Under the pieces are notes generated by a model. That model saw only the letters and a list, made by a program, of their open reading frames with translations, was not told the DNA's origin and ran no database searches. This document shows, one piece after another, positions 1 to 11,854 of a stretch of 64,000 bases of DNA. Each line of letters begins with the position of its first letter. The first letter of the stretch is position 1. A program made the translations under genes and the position numbers. Origin of the DNA: Rosellinia necatrix (Eukaryota > Ascomycota > Sordariomycetes > Xylariales > Xylariaceae); assembly GCA_021209875.1 (NCBI GenBank), contig JAGYVD010000003.1, positions 248,001 through 312,000 on the forward strand, written 5' to 3'.

Positions 1-640
1 GCATGGTGCAGTCGACGTGTTCTATCGCCAGTAGCACAAGAATAGATTACCAGGGGTTGAGGCCCGAAAGAGAGGTGGCGACTGTTATACGTTATACTAT
101 ACACTTGGGATACGCCTGCCCAACTAATACCCTGAGCCAAACACCGTCACGGGATCCGGCGTTAAGCGGAGGTCGCCGCCTCCATTGTCAACTAGTACGT
201 ACCTTAACTACTGGTTACCTGGTACCTACCTAGTAGACCTAGGTACTTAGATCTCTCGTTGAGAATTGATCTTAGGTGGTCTGTGCACATGCATAAGCTG
301 CCTGTGAGAACGGCGGGACTTGTTCTAACCCCACTACGGGCTAGAGCCACTCAAACCTTGGGTCACTTTACCGCGCGCTCTGGACACCGGCGAATATGTG
401 GATCCGGACTAGTGGGAGCCACTTTACGCGATCTGATCGCGTCGTGGCTCGCGTTTAATTGTCCATTGTCCATCACTTTGACATGGCAGACTTGTTCCAC
501 TTCAACCTCGCTACTTCGATGTTAGCCAATGCCTGAGTGCTGCCGTCCATCCGCTCCTCCCTTGTTTAGAGCCCATCATCGTTTTTTGAGTTTTCTTTAA
601 GCGTTTTGAGATAAATAGAGAGAAAGCGAAGAAGGGGAAA
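1..640. other. intergenic, CDC6 upstream region
   Basis: No convincing gene is seen. The short open frames on both strands have no recognisable protein features. The notable element is the 17-base palindrome at 426-442, annotated separately. The 5' edge of the window may cut a neighbouring untranscribed region. Confidence 0.5.
426..442. promoter_or_regulatory. palindrome with two ACGCGA cores (MCB-like site)
   Basis: ACGCGATC-T-GATCGCGT is a perfect inverted repeat with a one-base spacer, about 200 bases upstream of the CDC6 start codon. Each arm carries ACGCGA, one base away from the MluI cell-cycle box ACGCGT bound by MBF (Mbp1/Swi6) in yeasts, which drives G1/S genes including CDC6. A regulatory role is inferred from position and resemblance; no binding data are visible. 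Confidence 0.45.
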
Positions 641-2620
641 ATGCCCGCAGTTAGCTCGCTAGGAAAGCGAACCCGATATGCGGTTGATCTTAGTACGTGC
701 AATGGGATAGTGCACCAACCTCGGCGCGAAACTGCTACTGACATACTCACTAGAGCTGGCCGATACGCCTACCAAGCGAACGAGACGCCAAACTCGTAGC
801 TCCACACTCAATGATGAGAACGCCGACCCGGAAGAGGTCACGGTCCGGGACAACGCCGATGGCAGTGATACCTCAACCATACAGGAGATTACCGAGGAGC
901 CCTTTCCGAGCACACCCTCGAAATGTGCGCGCCAAGTTAATAATAGCAAACAAGGTTGGTTCCCTTCCTACCTGTCCTTGGAGATGGTCGCTCATATGCG
1001 ATTGCCCTAGACTTCGACAAGCCGGTTACCCCAAGTACGCCACGATTTCGGGATGCTCTTGCCAGAGTCCCCGTCACCCCACGCCACCGGGTCATGTCCG
1101 CCGGTAGGGTTTCGAAGAGGCAGACACCCCATACACCATTTACGCCTACTACTATACAGACCGTATATCACCATGCGAGACAATTGTTTGCCCGAAGCGC
1201 CGATCCAGGTCAATTGATTGGGCGAGAGACGGAACGTCAACACCTCACGAGGTTCCTTGAGCGGTGCAACACGTCTAATCCCAGCGGTTGCCTTTATGTC
1301 AGCGGCCCGCCAGGTACCGGCAAGAGTGCCATGGTCAACGAAGCTACTCAGGCGCTTGTGGACTCGAAATCGACCAGGAAGGCGTACGTGAACTGTATGA
1401 GCATTAAGTCTTCGAAAGATCTATACGAGACATTGCTTGAGCAATTTTCGCAATTTTCCGACCTGTCGACTCCCCCTATAGGAGATGCAGCGACAATTAT
1501 TGAGAAGCTGCTGACGCCGCGGAAGAATTCGACGAGCGTGTATCTCGTTGTCTTGGACGAGATCGACCACATTCTCACACTCGATCTGGAAAGCCTATAC
1601 AAGCTATTCGAGTGGTCTATGCAAAAGACCTCGCGCCTCCTCCTGGTTGGCATCGCGAATGCGCTGGACCTCACTGATCGTTTCCTACCACGCCTCAAGT
1701 CACGAAACCTAAAGCCCGAGCTTCTCCCATTCTTGCCGTATTCGGCAGCACAGATCAAAACAATCATTACTGGCCGCCTGAAGAGCCTCGTGCCTGAGGG
1801 AAGCCCTCTGCCTTTTATTCATCCAGCTGCCATTGAATTATGCTCTCGGAAAGTTTCTAGCCAGACGGGAGACCTGCGGAAGGCTTTTGAGATATGCCGA
1901 CGAGCCATCGACCTGGTGGAGATGGAGACTAAACAAAAACACGAGGCGGAAATAAAGGAGAAGATCCTGCTTTCCACGCCTTCGCGGCGCCCGCTAGGAG
2001 AGAAGGCGAACCTCTTTTCACCATCAAAAGATACGCCCGAGAAGGATGTGTCGTCGATGCTGGCAAGTTCACTGAAGGCATTGACGATCGAGAATGCACC
2101 TCGCGTCAGCATTGCGCATCTCAACAAGATTACAGCGGCAGCATTCAGCAATGGGACAAATCAGCGGCTCAAGACTCTCAACTTGCAACAGAAGGCGGCA
2201 CTCTGTTCACTCATGGCCCTCGAAAAGCGAAATAGGGCATCACGGACTATGTTCCTCTCCCAATCGCCCTGCAAATCACAGACTGCAGCACCGACCATCA
2301 AGCTGCTGTACGAGACCTACTCTTTGCTATGCACACGTGACTCGGTGCTCCACCCTCTTTCGGGGTCCGAATTCCGCGAGGTTATCGGCAGTCTCGAGAC
2401 GCTGTCACTAGTGTCGGAGGTAGATGGGAAAACAGGGTCTTTAACCATGCTACAGACCCCGAGTAAGAGGGCAAAACGAACGGGATTTGCTGTTGGCGTC
2501 GGATTGGTGGATGAAAGGAAAGTGGCAAGCTGTGTGGGAGAGAAGGAGCTGGAGCAGGCCGTCGAGGGGCTTGGTGCGGACATTTTGAAGAGTATTCTGA
2601 GCGGCGAAGCATTAGACTAG
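641..2620 (+). CDS. CDC6: Cdc6, replication licensing AAA+ ATPase
   Basis: Loads the MCM helicase on origins together with ORC and Cdt1 in G1, in the nucleus. Spliced model: exons 641-692, 754-954 and 1011-2620, giving 620 residues; both introns (61 and 56 bases) keep the frame. The N-terminus (MPAVSSLGKRTR) is basic and holds many S/T-P sites, for example TPTKR and TPHTPFTPT around residues 90-135, as expected for CDK-controlled Cdc6. Walker A GPPGTGKS lies at about residues 183-190 and Walker B LDEID with its acidic pair at 267-268. A sensor-2 like GDLRKAFEICRR and a C-terminal winged-helix region follow. ORC1 is the main alternative, but the length and the absence of a BAH domain favour Cdc6. 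The ATG at 641 was chosen because it restores the typical N-terminus. Confidence 0.9.
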
Positions 2621-3496
2621 GCACCAGGGTTTGTTTGCGTTGCATGACCGGCGTTGTCGCATTGCCCGGCGTTGTTGGCATTTTTTGTTCTTTAGATGTG
2701 ATGGCGTTAACCGCCCTGGACAGAGGCGTTGGCAGAAATAACATGTATCAAGGCGATTCATCTATGCTCAAATCAGGTCTTGTGTGTGCCTCAATACAGC
2801 TGACTAGCACGGTATGATAGACATAGTTAATGGATGGGAGTGCTGCTAGGCGGACCCCTGCCTGGAGGGTATTGCGCTTTGACAGGATCTGGGAACAACC
2901 CTATCTATCGTATAATAACTAGTAGCCCATCTGGGTATATTTACCCGAGTCCATGGTTAGGGATATGTATCGTCGTTCGACAAAATTGGACTGAGTCCCA
3001 TCAAAATTTGGCAAAAGTGCCGCCAACTCGGTTACGACTATAAATAACTATGTGTAGTTGGTTTACATAGACGAATCCGCCTACCTAGGTACCTACTTAG
3101 GACACACCTGATACCATTCTTTTTCGGAGAGTGGACTGGTAACCAATGTCCGTCATTGTGTTATGGTGGATACTTACCTCATGCACTCTGAGGATAAAGT
3201 AATTAATTGGCTAGCCTCCCGAGGCATGATGCTCCAGATCTGATATGATTGGCACAATGCAGATTCCAATGTGATTGGAAGCTCGCGAAAGCTAAGCTTT
3301 CAGGACAAGACCGCCGATCTTTGCAGGCCAGGGGAGAGCCTTTCCAGTCTTCAGACCATCATGTGCCAAGAAAGCTTATGACAAATTGGGGTGCACTGGT
3401 GCCGGCCGCCATACAGTATTGGCACGGCAGTAGTGTATTGGACTGCAAGCGAGCAACCCTCGACTCCACAATGGGGTTACCTACAAGTACAAGACT

Positions 3497-3538
3497 ACCA
3501 CCGCCATCACCACCACCACCACCACCACCACCACCACT
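3497..3538. repeat. (CCA)n microsatellite
   Basis: Nearly pure CCA trinucleotide run lying outside any supportable gene. Confidence 0.85.
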
Positions 3539-5189
3539 ACCTATTTTAGGTACGGGATAGGCGATGAAGACACTCACTACCTGCAGTGCCTACCTTGCCA
3601 GTAGCTTTCGGTCTACCGCTGAGTTACAGCCCGCATCACTGGATTCACCGCATCATGCCACCACCGACATTATTTATCTAGGTCAAATCAGACGTATTGT
3701 CGTCGGGCACTGTCGAATATCACAATGCAACACGCATACATTTACGGTTATCAAGATATATGAACACACGTTCCCTCATGACAAGCGGGGACGTTGTGTA
3801 CCCAAGCACTTTTCGATATGCGCCTGTCCGTCCCCCTCTTCATTAATCATTAATCTTAAAACTGCCGGGGCACGTTCGTTACAACCCCACTTCCACCAAA
3901 ATGGCCGCGCGATAATAATCGCAAGTAATAGTTGTGTGTGTTAGAACTTGCAAGTAGAAAAGTAAACTACCAGCATCTTCCATCCCGACTCAAAAGTAAC
4001 CCAACCTTTGCGTACCTACTGTAGTAGGGTAGGTACACTAGCATATCTGCATGCGGTTGGGGAGTCTCGACGCATCCCTCGGACAACCCGGAGCAAGTTA
4101 GTGCATGTCCCGCCTTGCCCTGGTGGTCTTTGTTCCCCAATTCCAGCCGGAACTCGGCAGTCTGCAGTACCACAGTACCCTCACACCCCCATTTCCCTGC
4201 ACTGGGTAGGTACTTCGCTAGACAGTTATCTTCGATGAATCTATGGGCCGTCAGGCGCCAGGGTTGCTCCCCATCCTGGAGATTACCTACCCACCTAAGT
4301 TAGGCATATCTCTACATTACACTTGCTGTGACGACACGACACTTTTAGACCACAAACCTACCTGTATGTATGTATGTATTAACCTACCTAGCCACTGCTG
4401 GGTGGTGTACACTCTAGGTACCTAGCTCTACTAAACCACGCATGTACAATATATATTTATGCCCATGATGCCGAGAGTCCCACTATTTCGGTCAATAGCT
4501 CGCGTGGTTGTATTGCGCCACAGCCATGCATTTGGGTGAGGTCTTTGGCTTTGTCCACCGCTTGATCATGTACACACTACTTGTATCTGATCATTTTTGA
4601 TAACATCTAGCGATCATACAGTATCGCGGATAGACGTGACTCGGTATTGGGAGGGTGTGCTTATCCCACCCAGCGCTGATTGCCATTAAATACCTACCTG
4701 ACCTTGCAATATCCAGGGCCAGTCCGTTCTCGTCTGTCGACCGTTGCATGGTCGGAGCACACCATCATAGTCGTGCGCACTACCTATGAACCAGGACACT
4801 GTCCCGGGCTAATTAATTAAATCCTATCAATGTTGTGTTCACCAGACACGACAAGGACCAATACCCTGCGGACAATAACTACCTTGGGAACAATACCTTG
4901 TGGTCCGTTGCGGACAATTCCGGCTAATCGTTAGTAAGCCAAGCATAGCCAACTGATGGACAAGATGGCACTTTAAAGTCGCATCTTACTTGCAGCAGTG
5001 CAATCCTATACAATCCCATTCAGTTCTATGCAGTTCCATACAATCTCATCGTTACCATGATCCGTACACTACAACTTTACCGGCCTTGTCACTACCTACC
5101 TGCCGCAGGGAACCATTCATACGACTGGCGGTAGCTACCTAGGTATACCTCGATGGGGATCCAGTAACCGCGTACATACATAAGATACA

Positions 5190-5281
5190 ATAGGTACCTA
5201 CCTACCTACCTAGTAGTAGTAGTAGTAGTAGTGGTAGTATTAACGTCTAGTCTAGGTGACCTACCTACCTACCTACCTAGG
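5190..5281. repeat. TACC/TAG/TACC compound microsatellite
   Basis: Runs of ACCT units flank a TAG trinucleotide run and a second ACCT run. Similar ACCT/AGGT patches recur at 40268-40295, 48941-48969 and elsewhere in the window. Confidence 0.8.
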
Positions 5282-6499
5282 CACATATGTAGTGGTTAGA
5301 CTCACGGGAGACAGTCGGCGCCCTTGCTGCCCAACTGTGTGGACGCTCTGATAAAAAGGGGGCCTTTGGCGACAGAGCTGACTCTTGTGTACATGCCTAC
5401 ATACCTACATATATAGTAAGGCATGTAGGCAGGTGGTAGTCAGGTAGTAGTAGGAACCAAGGACTCGAAAGTGATCTGATCGGCCAGAGCTGCCTGTTCC
5501 TTAATTGATCCGCTAATTACGTGCAGCTGCAACCGTTCTTTTTCTTTTTCCATTTCTTCTTTCCTTTTCTCCAGCAAGTTGGTCGGGGCACCAACCGACG
5601 TTAACGCCCCTTCCCATTATTAATCCAAGACGGAGAAACAACTGTCCATGGGGGGGGGCATAACCACTTTCTGATTCAGCTCCTGCTTCTTCTTTGCTGG
5701 TATGGTAGTGTAGCTAATAAAATCCTAGCCTAGATGGGTAGTTGTCGCTTAGGTGGACCATCTTCTAGTGGCCGGCTAGGTATATTTTACCTGGCAGGTA
5801 CCTGCTGGGTATACACTAGATTATCCCTACCTCCACTCTCGAACACCCGGTGGACGCTGCAGGAGAGTTCCAGTTGGGTGCGTATGTACATACACACCTA
5901 GGCCAGCACAAAACACGATCCAACTGGAGACCCCCGTAAGCTCTTGCCAGCCGGCCGAAACATTCCGTCCAGGGTCTCGAGCCCCGCATATCATTACGCT
6001 ATAAGCGCAGGATTCGGGCGGTTTCTCCAGAGCCCAGTCCCTCGCGTGCTCTGTACTCCGTACATATAATAAGGGCTCAATCTCTTGGCAACCGCCTCCA
6101 AGAACTCTTAACCAAGACCTCGTCCGCTTGGCATGCAACTCCCAAGAGCTGTCAGAAACCTCCCACCACCTCCCACCATACGCACCCTCGCCACGGCACC
6201 GACCGTACCCTGGGACGACCGGATCTCTGGGAGAGTCCCCTTGATTACCATTCGCCACAATCCCGATCGGCCTTGAGCCGGCCGCGTCGACGCCATCCTC
6301 GACACGACTGCCACGCCAAACCCCCCGTCCGCCGCGCCGTCTTGGTCGTCGCGCACGCGCGCCCTGCCAACCGGGCCAAGTCCGCCCCGTGTCCCCCCGT
6401 GTCGTCTTCGCGTCCTCGATCGCCGACCACCCGCGTCGCCCCCGTGCCATGCGAGGCACACACACATGCCGATACCGACTCGTTCATGGTGCTGAATAA

Positions 6500-8971
6500 A
6501 TGGGTTCCAACGTCGACAATGTCACCAACCCGCCACTCGACGACCCGCCCCCCAAATCCTCCTTTTTCTCCCGCCTAGCTGCGCCCCTCCGCTCCCGCGC
6601 TCGCAATCTCGCCGACTTCCATATCCGCTTAAAGGAGCCACATCGTCAATACTCGGCGGGTGATCATGTCCAAGGCTTTGTCATCCTGTCCGTCGTGAAG
6701 CCTATCCGTGTAACACACCTGACTGTCTCGCTGCACGGGTATGTCCGGGCCTTCAAGAATGCCAGCGCCGCTGCCCAGCTCGCCGCGGTCAACCCCGCCG
6801 TCATATCGCATGGGGGCTCGAATGGGCGCTACCACGGAAATGGACACGCGTCCCTCTTCCAGGACGAGATGGTTTTATGCGGCGAAGGGAGGCTGCAGGC
6901 CTCGAGATGGGAGTTTGAGTTCAACCTGCAATTCCCCGACCTGGAATTGCCGAGCAGCATCGATGTACGGGCCTCCCTTTGCACTAATCCATCGCAGCGA
7001 ATTATTAACTAATCGCCTGGATAGTTCGAAAGGGGTACGATCGGCTATTTCGTGACGGCAACGTTGACGCGCCCAACCACCATCTCTCCCATCTCCAGCT
7101 GCGAGGCCAGAGTCTCCTTGATAGAGAAGGTAGATGTGGGGATTGTTGTCCCGCCGAGGGAACGCAAGGTTTTCCTACAGACCATGAAGCGACGCGCAAA
7201 GAAGGGAAAATCCGCAGCGCCGCCAGGGACACTACCGAACAAGGGCCACGCGCCCTTGTCCGAGTTGACAGAACAGTTATCAGATCGAGATTCGGCCAGG
7301 GCGACTGAGAGCCCAAATGATAGTGTCATGAATCTAGCGAACTCGACACCGGCGGGTCCAGGCGTCGAAGATCCGTCTCCCAATCCAATCCTCGGCGATG
7401 TGCAAAGCGAGATAAGCGGCGAGAGCATGGCTAGCAACATTAGCGCGTCCTATAGCGTGCGAGGTGCGGATGCTAGTGGCGAATCCGCCACCGGCAGTAA
7501 ACACTCGGGACACGACGAAAGGGAAATTACCGCGACAGTCGAGCTACTGAAGGGCGGTTGTCTACCGGGGGAACTGATACCAGTGAGGATCAAGGTTGAG
7601 CACAACCGTTACATGAAAAGCTTACATGGCATTATCGTGACGCTATACAGGCAAGGTCGCGTGGATTATGCCCCCCCGATATCGTCATTTACGGGTTTTT
7701 CGAAAGAAGAGGCGAAAAGATTGGAGCGAGACGAGTATTATCCTCGGTCGAAGACCGGCCTCGGTGGCTTGTCGCTATCTTCGGCAGGTTCATGTAGCGT
7801 CTTCCGAAAAGACCTCTCTCAGGCGGTGGCCCCCCTTATCATCGACCCGGCCACTCTGGCCGCAAATATCACAACGGCGATCAGGGTCCCGGAGGACGCG
7901 TTCCCAAGCATCAGGAACGTACCGGGGGGCTTAATCACCTTTAAATACCACATCGAGGTCATCGTTGATCTGGGCGGCAGACTGGCTGGTCCTTCTAGTG
8001 GGGCATCGCAATCGCCACATCCCAATCGCATGGTCTCCTCCACCTCGGTTCGTGGCGCATACGGCGCTGATTTGAACTTGTTAGCGAACTTGAATAACGC
8101 TATTATAGACACCGACCACATCAGGCGGGAAAAGGGAGTTATCTCCGTCTCTTTCGAGGTTGTCGTGGGAACCACTGATAGTTCAAAATCGCGAGGCAAG
8201 GCTGTCGCACGCCCTTCCGAGATAGCCCAAACCCACACCCAAGGCGACGCCCCCCGCGAGGAGGAAGCGTATGGCTATAATTGGCAAAACAACTATTCAG
8301 GTGAAACTGAGGACCAGGTATACAGCCGTAATAATTTTCCACAGTCACAAACCCGTTATTATGCCCCCGTCACTTCCCCTCACACGGCGCATTATGACTT
8401 CGAAACGCACCACGAGGCACATGCTCCCATATATGTACCGCCCCCTGAAGCCCCCGACGAGGGTAATCTAACGGACAAGGAACGTGCACGCCGAGCCGAG
8501 CAGCGATTACTGCCAAGCCAGCCTCCACTCTCTCCAGAGGCGGAAGCTGGCCCATCACAAGCTCCCGCCCCCGACCAAACACGGCACCTACCACCATGTG
8601 GCCTTTCTCCTCCCAGTTTAGCGCCGGGGGTTGTTGCAAATAGCGAAATTAGAGAAGGACCATCCGCACCTACATTAAGCCACCTAGGAGTCGACCCTTC
8701 TCCCGGAGAAGGTCCAAACGACAAGCAGGAGCTAGAGCGCCAAAGATTACTGGCAGAAGCAAGTGCGCCCCCGGACATACCCGATGACTACGATGGCGCC
8801 GAGCCTTCCGCCCCTGCTGTGAGCCGGACGAGATCGCTCCCGTGGCCCCACGAGCCATCGGCACCGACCTTAGATGAAGGTGCCGGTCACGGGGCAAGAG
8901 ATCATTACCGCGGCAGGATAGGGTCGGCTAATACCGGCACATCGGAACCATTGCCCAGATATGAACGGTGA
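6500..8971 (+). CDS. palF: PalF/Rim8 arrestin-related protein, pH signalling
   Basis: Arrestin-like adaptor of the Pal/Rim pathway. It binds the PalH/Rim21 membrane sensor and recruits ESCRT-I at alkaline pH, leading to activation of PacC/Rim101. Exons 6500-6964 and 7025-8971 give 803 residues; the 60-base intron has a CTAAT branch region and sits in phase 0. The arrestin-N part starts at about residue 35 (ADFHIRLKEPHRQY) and crosses the intron at FERGTIGYF. The arrestin-C part begins near EITATVELL and contains YYPRSKTGLGGL and FRKDLSQ, signatures of PalF. The disordered C-terminal third carries three PSAP motifs near residues 701, 749 and 766, the class of motif bound by Vps23/Tsg101. An out-of-frame ATG at 6486 lies 14 bases upstream of the chosen start. 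Confidence 0.92.
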
Positions 8972-9700
8972 CAGCCAAGATAATTCAGGGGAGGGACGGG
9001 ACTACATCGATAGTGTAATACCGGCTATCGCATACATCCGTCAGGTTGAAACGGAAGGCCCCGTTTGATGTATATACTCGCCGTTTTGACACAACACACA
9101 TTTATTAGTATGAGCTACCTATTCTATTAGCGATTTTTTTTTTTTTATGTAGTATACTAGCGGCAACCGACCGACACGGGTCACATTCCGGATGGGATGA
9201 ATGAGAAAATGAGATGAATGAATAGAATAGGATAGGAACTTGGCGAAAAAGATATACCTCTTCAAGCTTGGGGTAGATTGCTCTGGATCTGCGAGCTCGT
9301 CACGCCATTCGAATATGTCAGCAGTAAGTTAGCTTGTCAAAGCCAATAAAGCATTAGAGATCGTAACTGTTCTAACAACGGGGTTTGTTTGATCTTGAAC
9401 AGGTTATAGCACGATATCTTTGTGTATAGATCTTTCTTTCATAATCATCGAGAAACGTTGATCATGTCGTGTAGGGCAGGGTACTGTTCCTGCTCTTGCT
9501 TCACAATTAAGCAAAACAAAGACTTGTTTGGACCTACAAAAGGCCATGACTACAGGCACTTCGTGTGTGTATATGTGTGTGTATGTGTGTGTGTACACGC
9601 GATACCTTCAAACATCAAGCGGCCTCTAGGTTTGAGCCCCAGAAGAGCAATTGGTCGCCTATCCCGAGAACTAACAATAGATCTTTTTCTTTCTTTGACC
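8972..9700. other. intergenic region
   Basis: No gene seen. It contains a 13-T tract (9134-9146) and a GT-rich microsatellite near 9560-9598. The frame of the downstream RING gene stays open back to 9422, but that extension translates the GT repeat and lacks conserved character, so it is taken as leader. Confidence 0.55.
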
Positions 9701-10567
9701 ATGGCGCAGTACGGAAACCGGCAAGCGATAATCGACACGGTGCTCCATATCGAGACGATGTTTTCAACTCCTCAGCCCAGCCGACCCGAAAACTCACCAC
9801 TGCTGCCCCGAGGCGATCCCACGCCACCTCCGGGCATCTCGGCAGAGGAATACCACCAAGGTCTCCACAGGGGTCCCCCGCCGGGTCTCGTCCGCGTCTG
9901 CCCGCCCAGCCTGACGCCCACGCGCGTACTGTGCAACGAGAACGTCTCGCTGTTCAGCGACTTCGCGCGGTACCTGGACAAGATGGCGGACGAGGACGGC
10001 AGGCCGGTGGTCGTCGACCTCACGTGCCTGATCTGCATGGAGCACAAGCTCTCGGTGTCGTGCCACCTATCGGCCGACCACCCCAGCTTCGACCCGGCCG
10101 GCTTCGAGTGGATGACGGTGCTGCCGTGCGGGCACTTCTTCGGGTCGGACTGCCTCGAGGACTGGCTGACCGTGTCCGCTACTGCCGCTGCGGCCGGCGA
10201 GGTAGAGGAAGCAGGGGCGGGGGAAGGGGTGGGGGCGGGAGTGTGCCCCGTCTGCCGCTTCGAGATGGCCTACTCGTGCGGCCACCGGATCCCGACGCAC
10301 CCTTACAACCCCGTAGCGCCCCGCGCCGGCCAGACCCCCGCGACGCTGCCCGAGGGCGGCGAGATCCCCAACGCCTGCCACGGCTGCTACGAGCGCCGCG
10401 TCGCCCACGCCGCCGACAGGCTGCGCCACCTGCTCTTCCCCCGCGACATCGTCCCCGCGGACCTCCTGTGGGCCGACTCCGCCGAGATCCTGCGGCGCAC
10501 GTCGATGCGCTTCAGGGAGCGCGTCCTCGACTTCCTCGTCATGAACGAACACTTCATCGCCTGGTAG
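9701..10567 (+). CDS. RING-finger protein, putative E3 ubiquitin ligase
   Basis: Intronless, 288 residues. The ATG at 9701 sits in a good context (GACCATGG) and is preferred to upstream in-frame starts in a GT repeat. A RING finger lies in the middle: CLICMEH, then LPCGHFFGSDCLEDWL, a 24-residue Ala/Gly/Glu-rich insert, then CPVCRFEM. It is followed by a second Cys/His set, SCGHRIP and CHGCYERR, which is also found in the RING gene at 11855. RING proteins of this kind usually bring an E2 enzyme to substrates; the target is unknown. The C-terminal 60 residues are helical and charged without a recognised domain. The gene is GC-rich and lies upstream of a related RING gene on the same strand. 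Confidence 0.75.
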   Translation: MAQYGNRQAIIDTVLHIETMFSTPQPSRPENSPLLPRGDPTPPPGISAEEYHQGLHRGPPPGLVRVCPPSLTPTRVLCNENVSLFSDFARYLDKMADEDGRPVVVDLTCLICMEHKLSVSCHLSADHPSFDPAGFEWMTVLPCGHFFGSDCLEDWLTVSATAAAAGEVEEAGAGEGVGAGVCPVCRFEMAYSCGHRIPTHPYNPVAPRAGQTPATLPEGGEIPNACHGCYERRVAHAADRLRHLLFPRDIVPADLLWADSAEILRRTSMRFRERVLDFLVMNEHFIAW

Positions 10568-10719
10568 GTAGGTTACTCACTTACTACATAGGTCAGGTAG
10601 GTGAGTAAGTGAAGGGGGGAGTAAAGGGGAGGGAGGAAGGGAGTGAGTGAGTGAGTGAGTGGGTAAGTCAGAGAGCCGGAGGGGTGGGTGAGTGGGGCTT
10701 TGCGTGCTTTCCTTGCTTT

Positions 10720-10769
10720 ACGGTAGGTACGGTAGGTACGGTAGGTACGGTAAGTACGGTAGGTAGGTA
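10720..10769. repeat. 9-base tandem repeat CGGTAGGTA
   Basis: About five copies of CGGTAGGTA with one G-to-A variant. A second tandem repeat of about 14 bases (GTACGTAGTTTTGG) follows at about 10850-10898. Confidence 0.8.
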
Positions 10770-11359
10770 TTGGTGTGAAGTGAATGGGTGAATAGATGGA
10801 TGTTGGTGGGTGGATGTCGTTGAATGGGGTTGGCGTTTTGCGACGGCAGGTACGTAGTTTTGGGTACGTAGTTTTGGGTACGTAGCCTTGGGTACATAGA
10901 CCTAGGTACATTGGGTCGGACGTTAGTGAATGGTTTTTTTCTTCTCTTCTCTTTTGGATTTACTTGTCTGGTAGTTATTCGGCTTTAATGTACATAGATA
11001 CTTTGCATTTCCTCACTTCAGAGGAGGTGAGGAAGTGAGGAGGTGATTGAACATAGACTCAACTTGCTGCTTGCCTGGAACCAAGGTAGATCATAACAAT
11101 GAATATTGTTTCCTAAGTATTTAATAAGCATTTGCTATTACGGGGAATAAATAATAGAATATAACTGATCCTGACGATACTGTCGTTGTATAAATGTATT
11201 TCAATATAGTCTAACTAACTAGACGTAGTTGTGAGTCTATTTTGTAACAATGTACAGATGTATATGCCCAAGTCCCTGTGTAAGTTTCTCTTAACAACTC
11301 ACTTACAGCTTATGTTCTATTGGACGAACTGCCTTCCTTCTCGTTCTTTAACTACAACT

Positions 11360-11430
11360 CACCCAGAGCACCCAGAGCACCTAGAGCACCTAGAGCACTT
11401 AGAGCACCTAGAGTACCTGCCTAGAGTACC
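11360..11430. repeat. 9-base tandem repeat CACCTAGAG
   Basis: About seven imperfect copies of CACC(C/T)AGAG in array. The repeat lies in the gap between the two RING genes and does not seem to be coding. Confidence 0.8.
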
Positions 11431-11854
11431 TACCTATTGTGCTGTGCCTGTCGACGGACCTTCTTATCTTGCCATCCATTAGTAAATGGTGTGTAAGTAC
11501 CTTCGTACCCGACGTAGTGAATAGGTATTCACTATGGTTCTTCATAGGTTGTGTGCCGACGACATTATTCCTACCGACCTTTGCCCTTGCGACGTGCTCT
11601 CTCTTTTTTCTCTCTACCTCCCTCCCTCCCTCCCTCTCCCTCCCTCTCTCTCTCTCCCTCTCTCAACCCCGACTTCCTGTCCTTGTTTTCAAGACAAGAC
11701 ACAGTTGCTCGCACACAACCACCAACCCTTTACTACATCCGTTCGTAATAAACCTACCGCTTCTTGATCTCTGCTCTGCTAGAGAGATCTCCTTGCCGAC
11801 ACCCCCTTTCCACTGTTTCGGTACTACAGCTGGTGCAAGTCCATCACGATCAAG

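Larger units (their letters stand above)
2621..6499. other. 3.9-kb intergenic region with microsatellites
   Basis: No supportable gene. The stretch holds a CCA-rich tract (about 3497-3538), many TACC/GGTA tetranucleotide runs with CCTAGGTACC cores, and a TAG run near 5212-5236. Several short open frames, including the overlapping minus-strand frames at 5827-6487, have codon use and composition of spurious ORFs. The last few hundred bases, C-rich and rich in CCGCC/CGCC, are probably the promoter and leader of the palF gene. Confidence 0.55.
10568..11854. other. intergenic region rich in short tandem repeats
   Basis: Contains GAGT runs (about 10640-10660), the two tandem-repeat tracts annotated separately, and a CT-rich stretch (about 11608-11665) that probably belongs to the promoter of the next RING gene. 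No gene is seen. Confidence 0.6.

Noticed and set aside
5827..6487. Overlapping minus-strand open frames of 80-212 residues
   Set aside because: Arg/Gly-rich shadows in a GC-rich leader region upstream of palF; no domain.
9422..9700. N-terminal extension of the first RING protein from 9422
   Set aside because: It translates a GT microsatellite (VCVYVCVCVCV) and lacks a good start context compared with the ATG at 9701.
9565..10608. 347-residue open frame overlapping the first RING gene
   Set aside because: Shadow frame of GC-rich coding sequence; the other frame has the RING motif.
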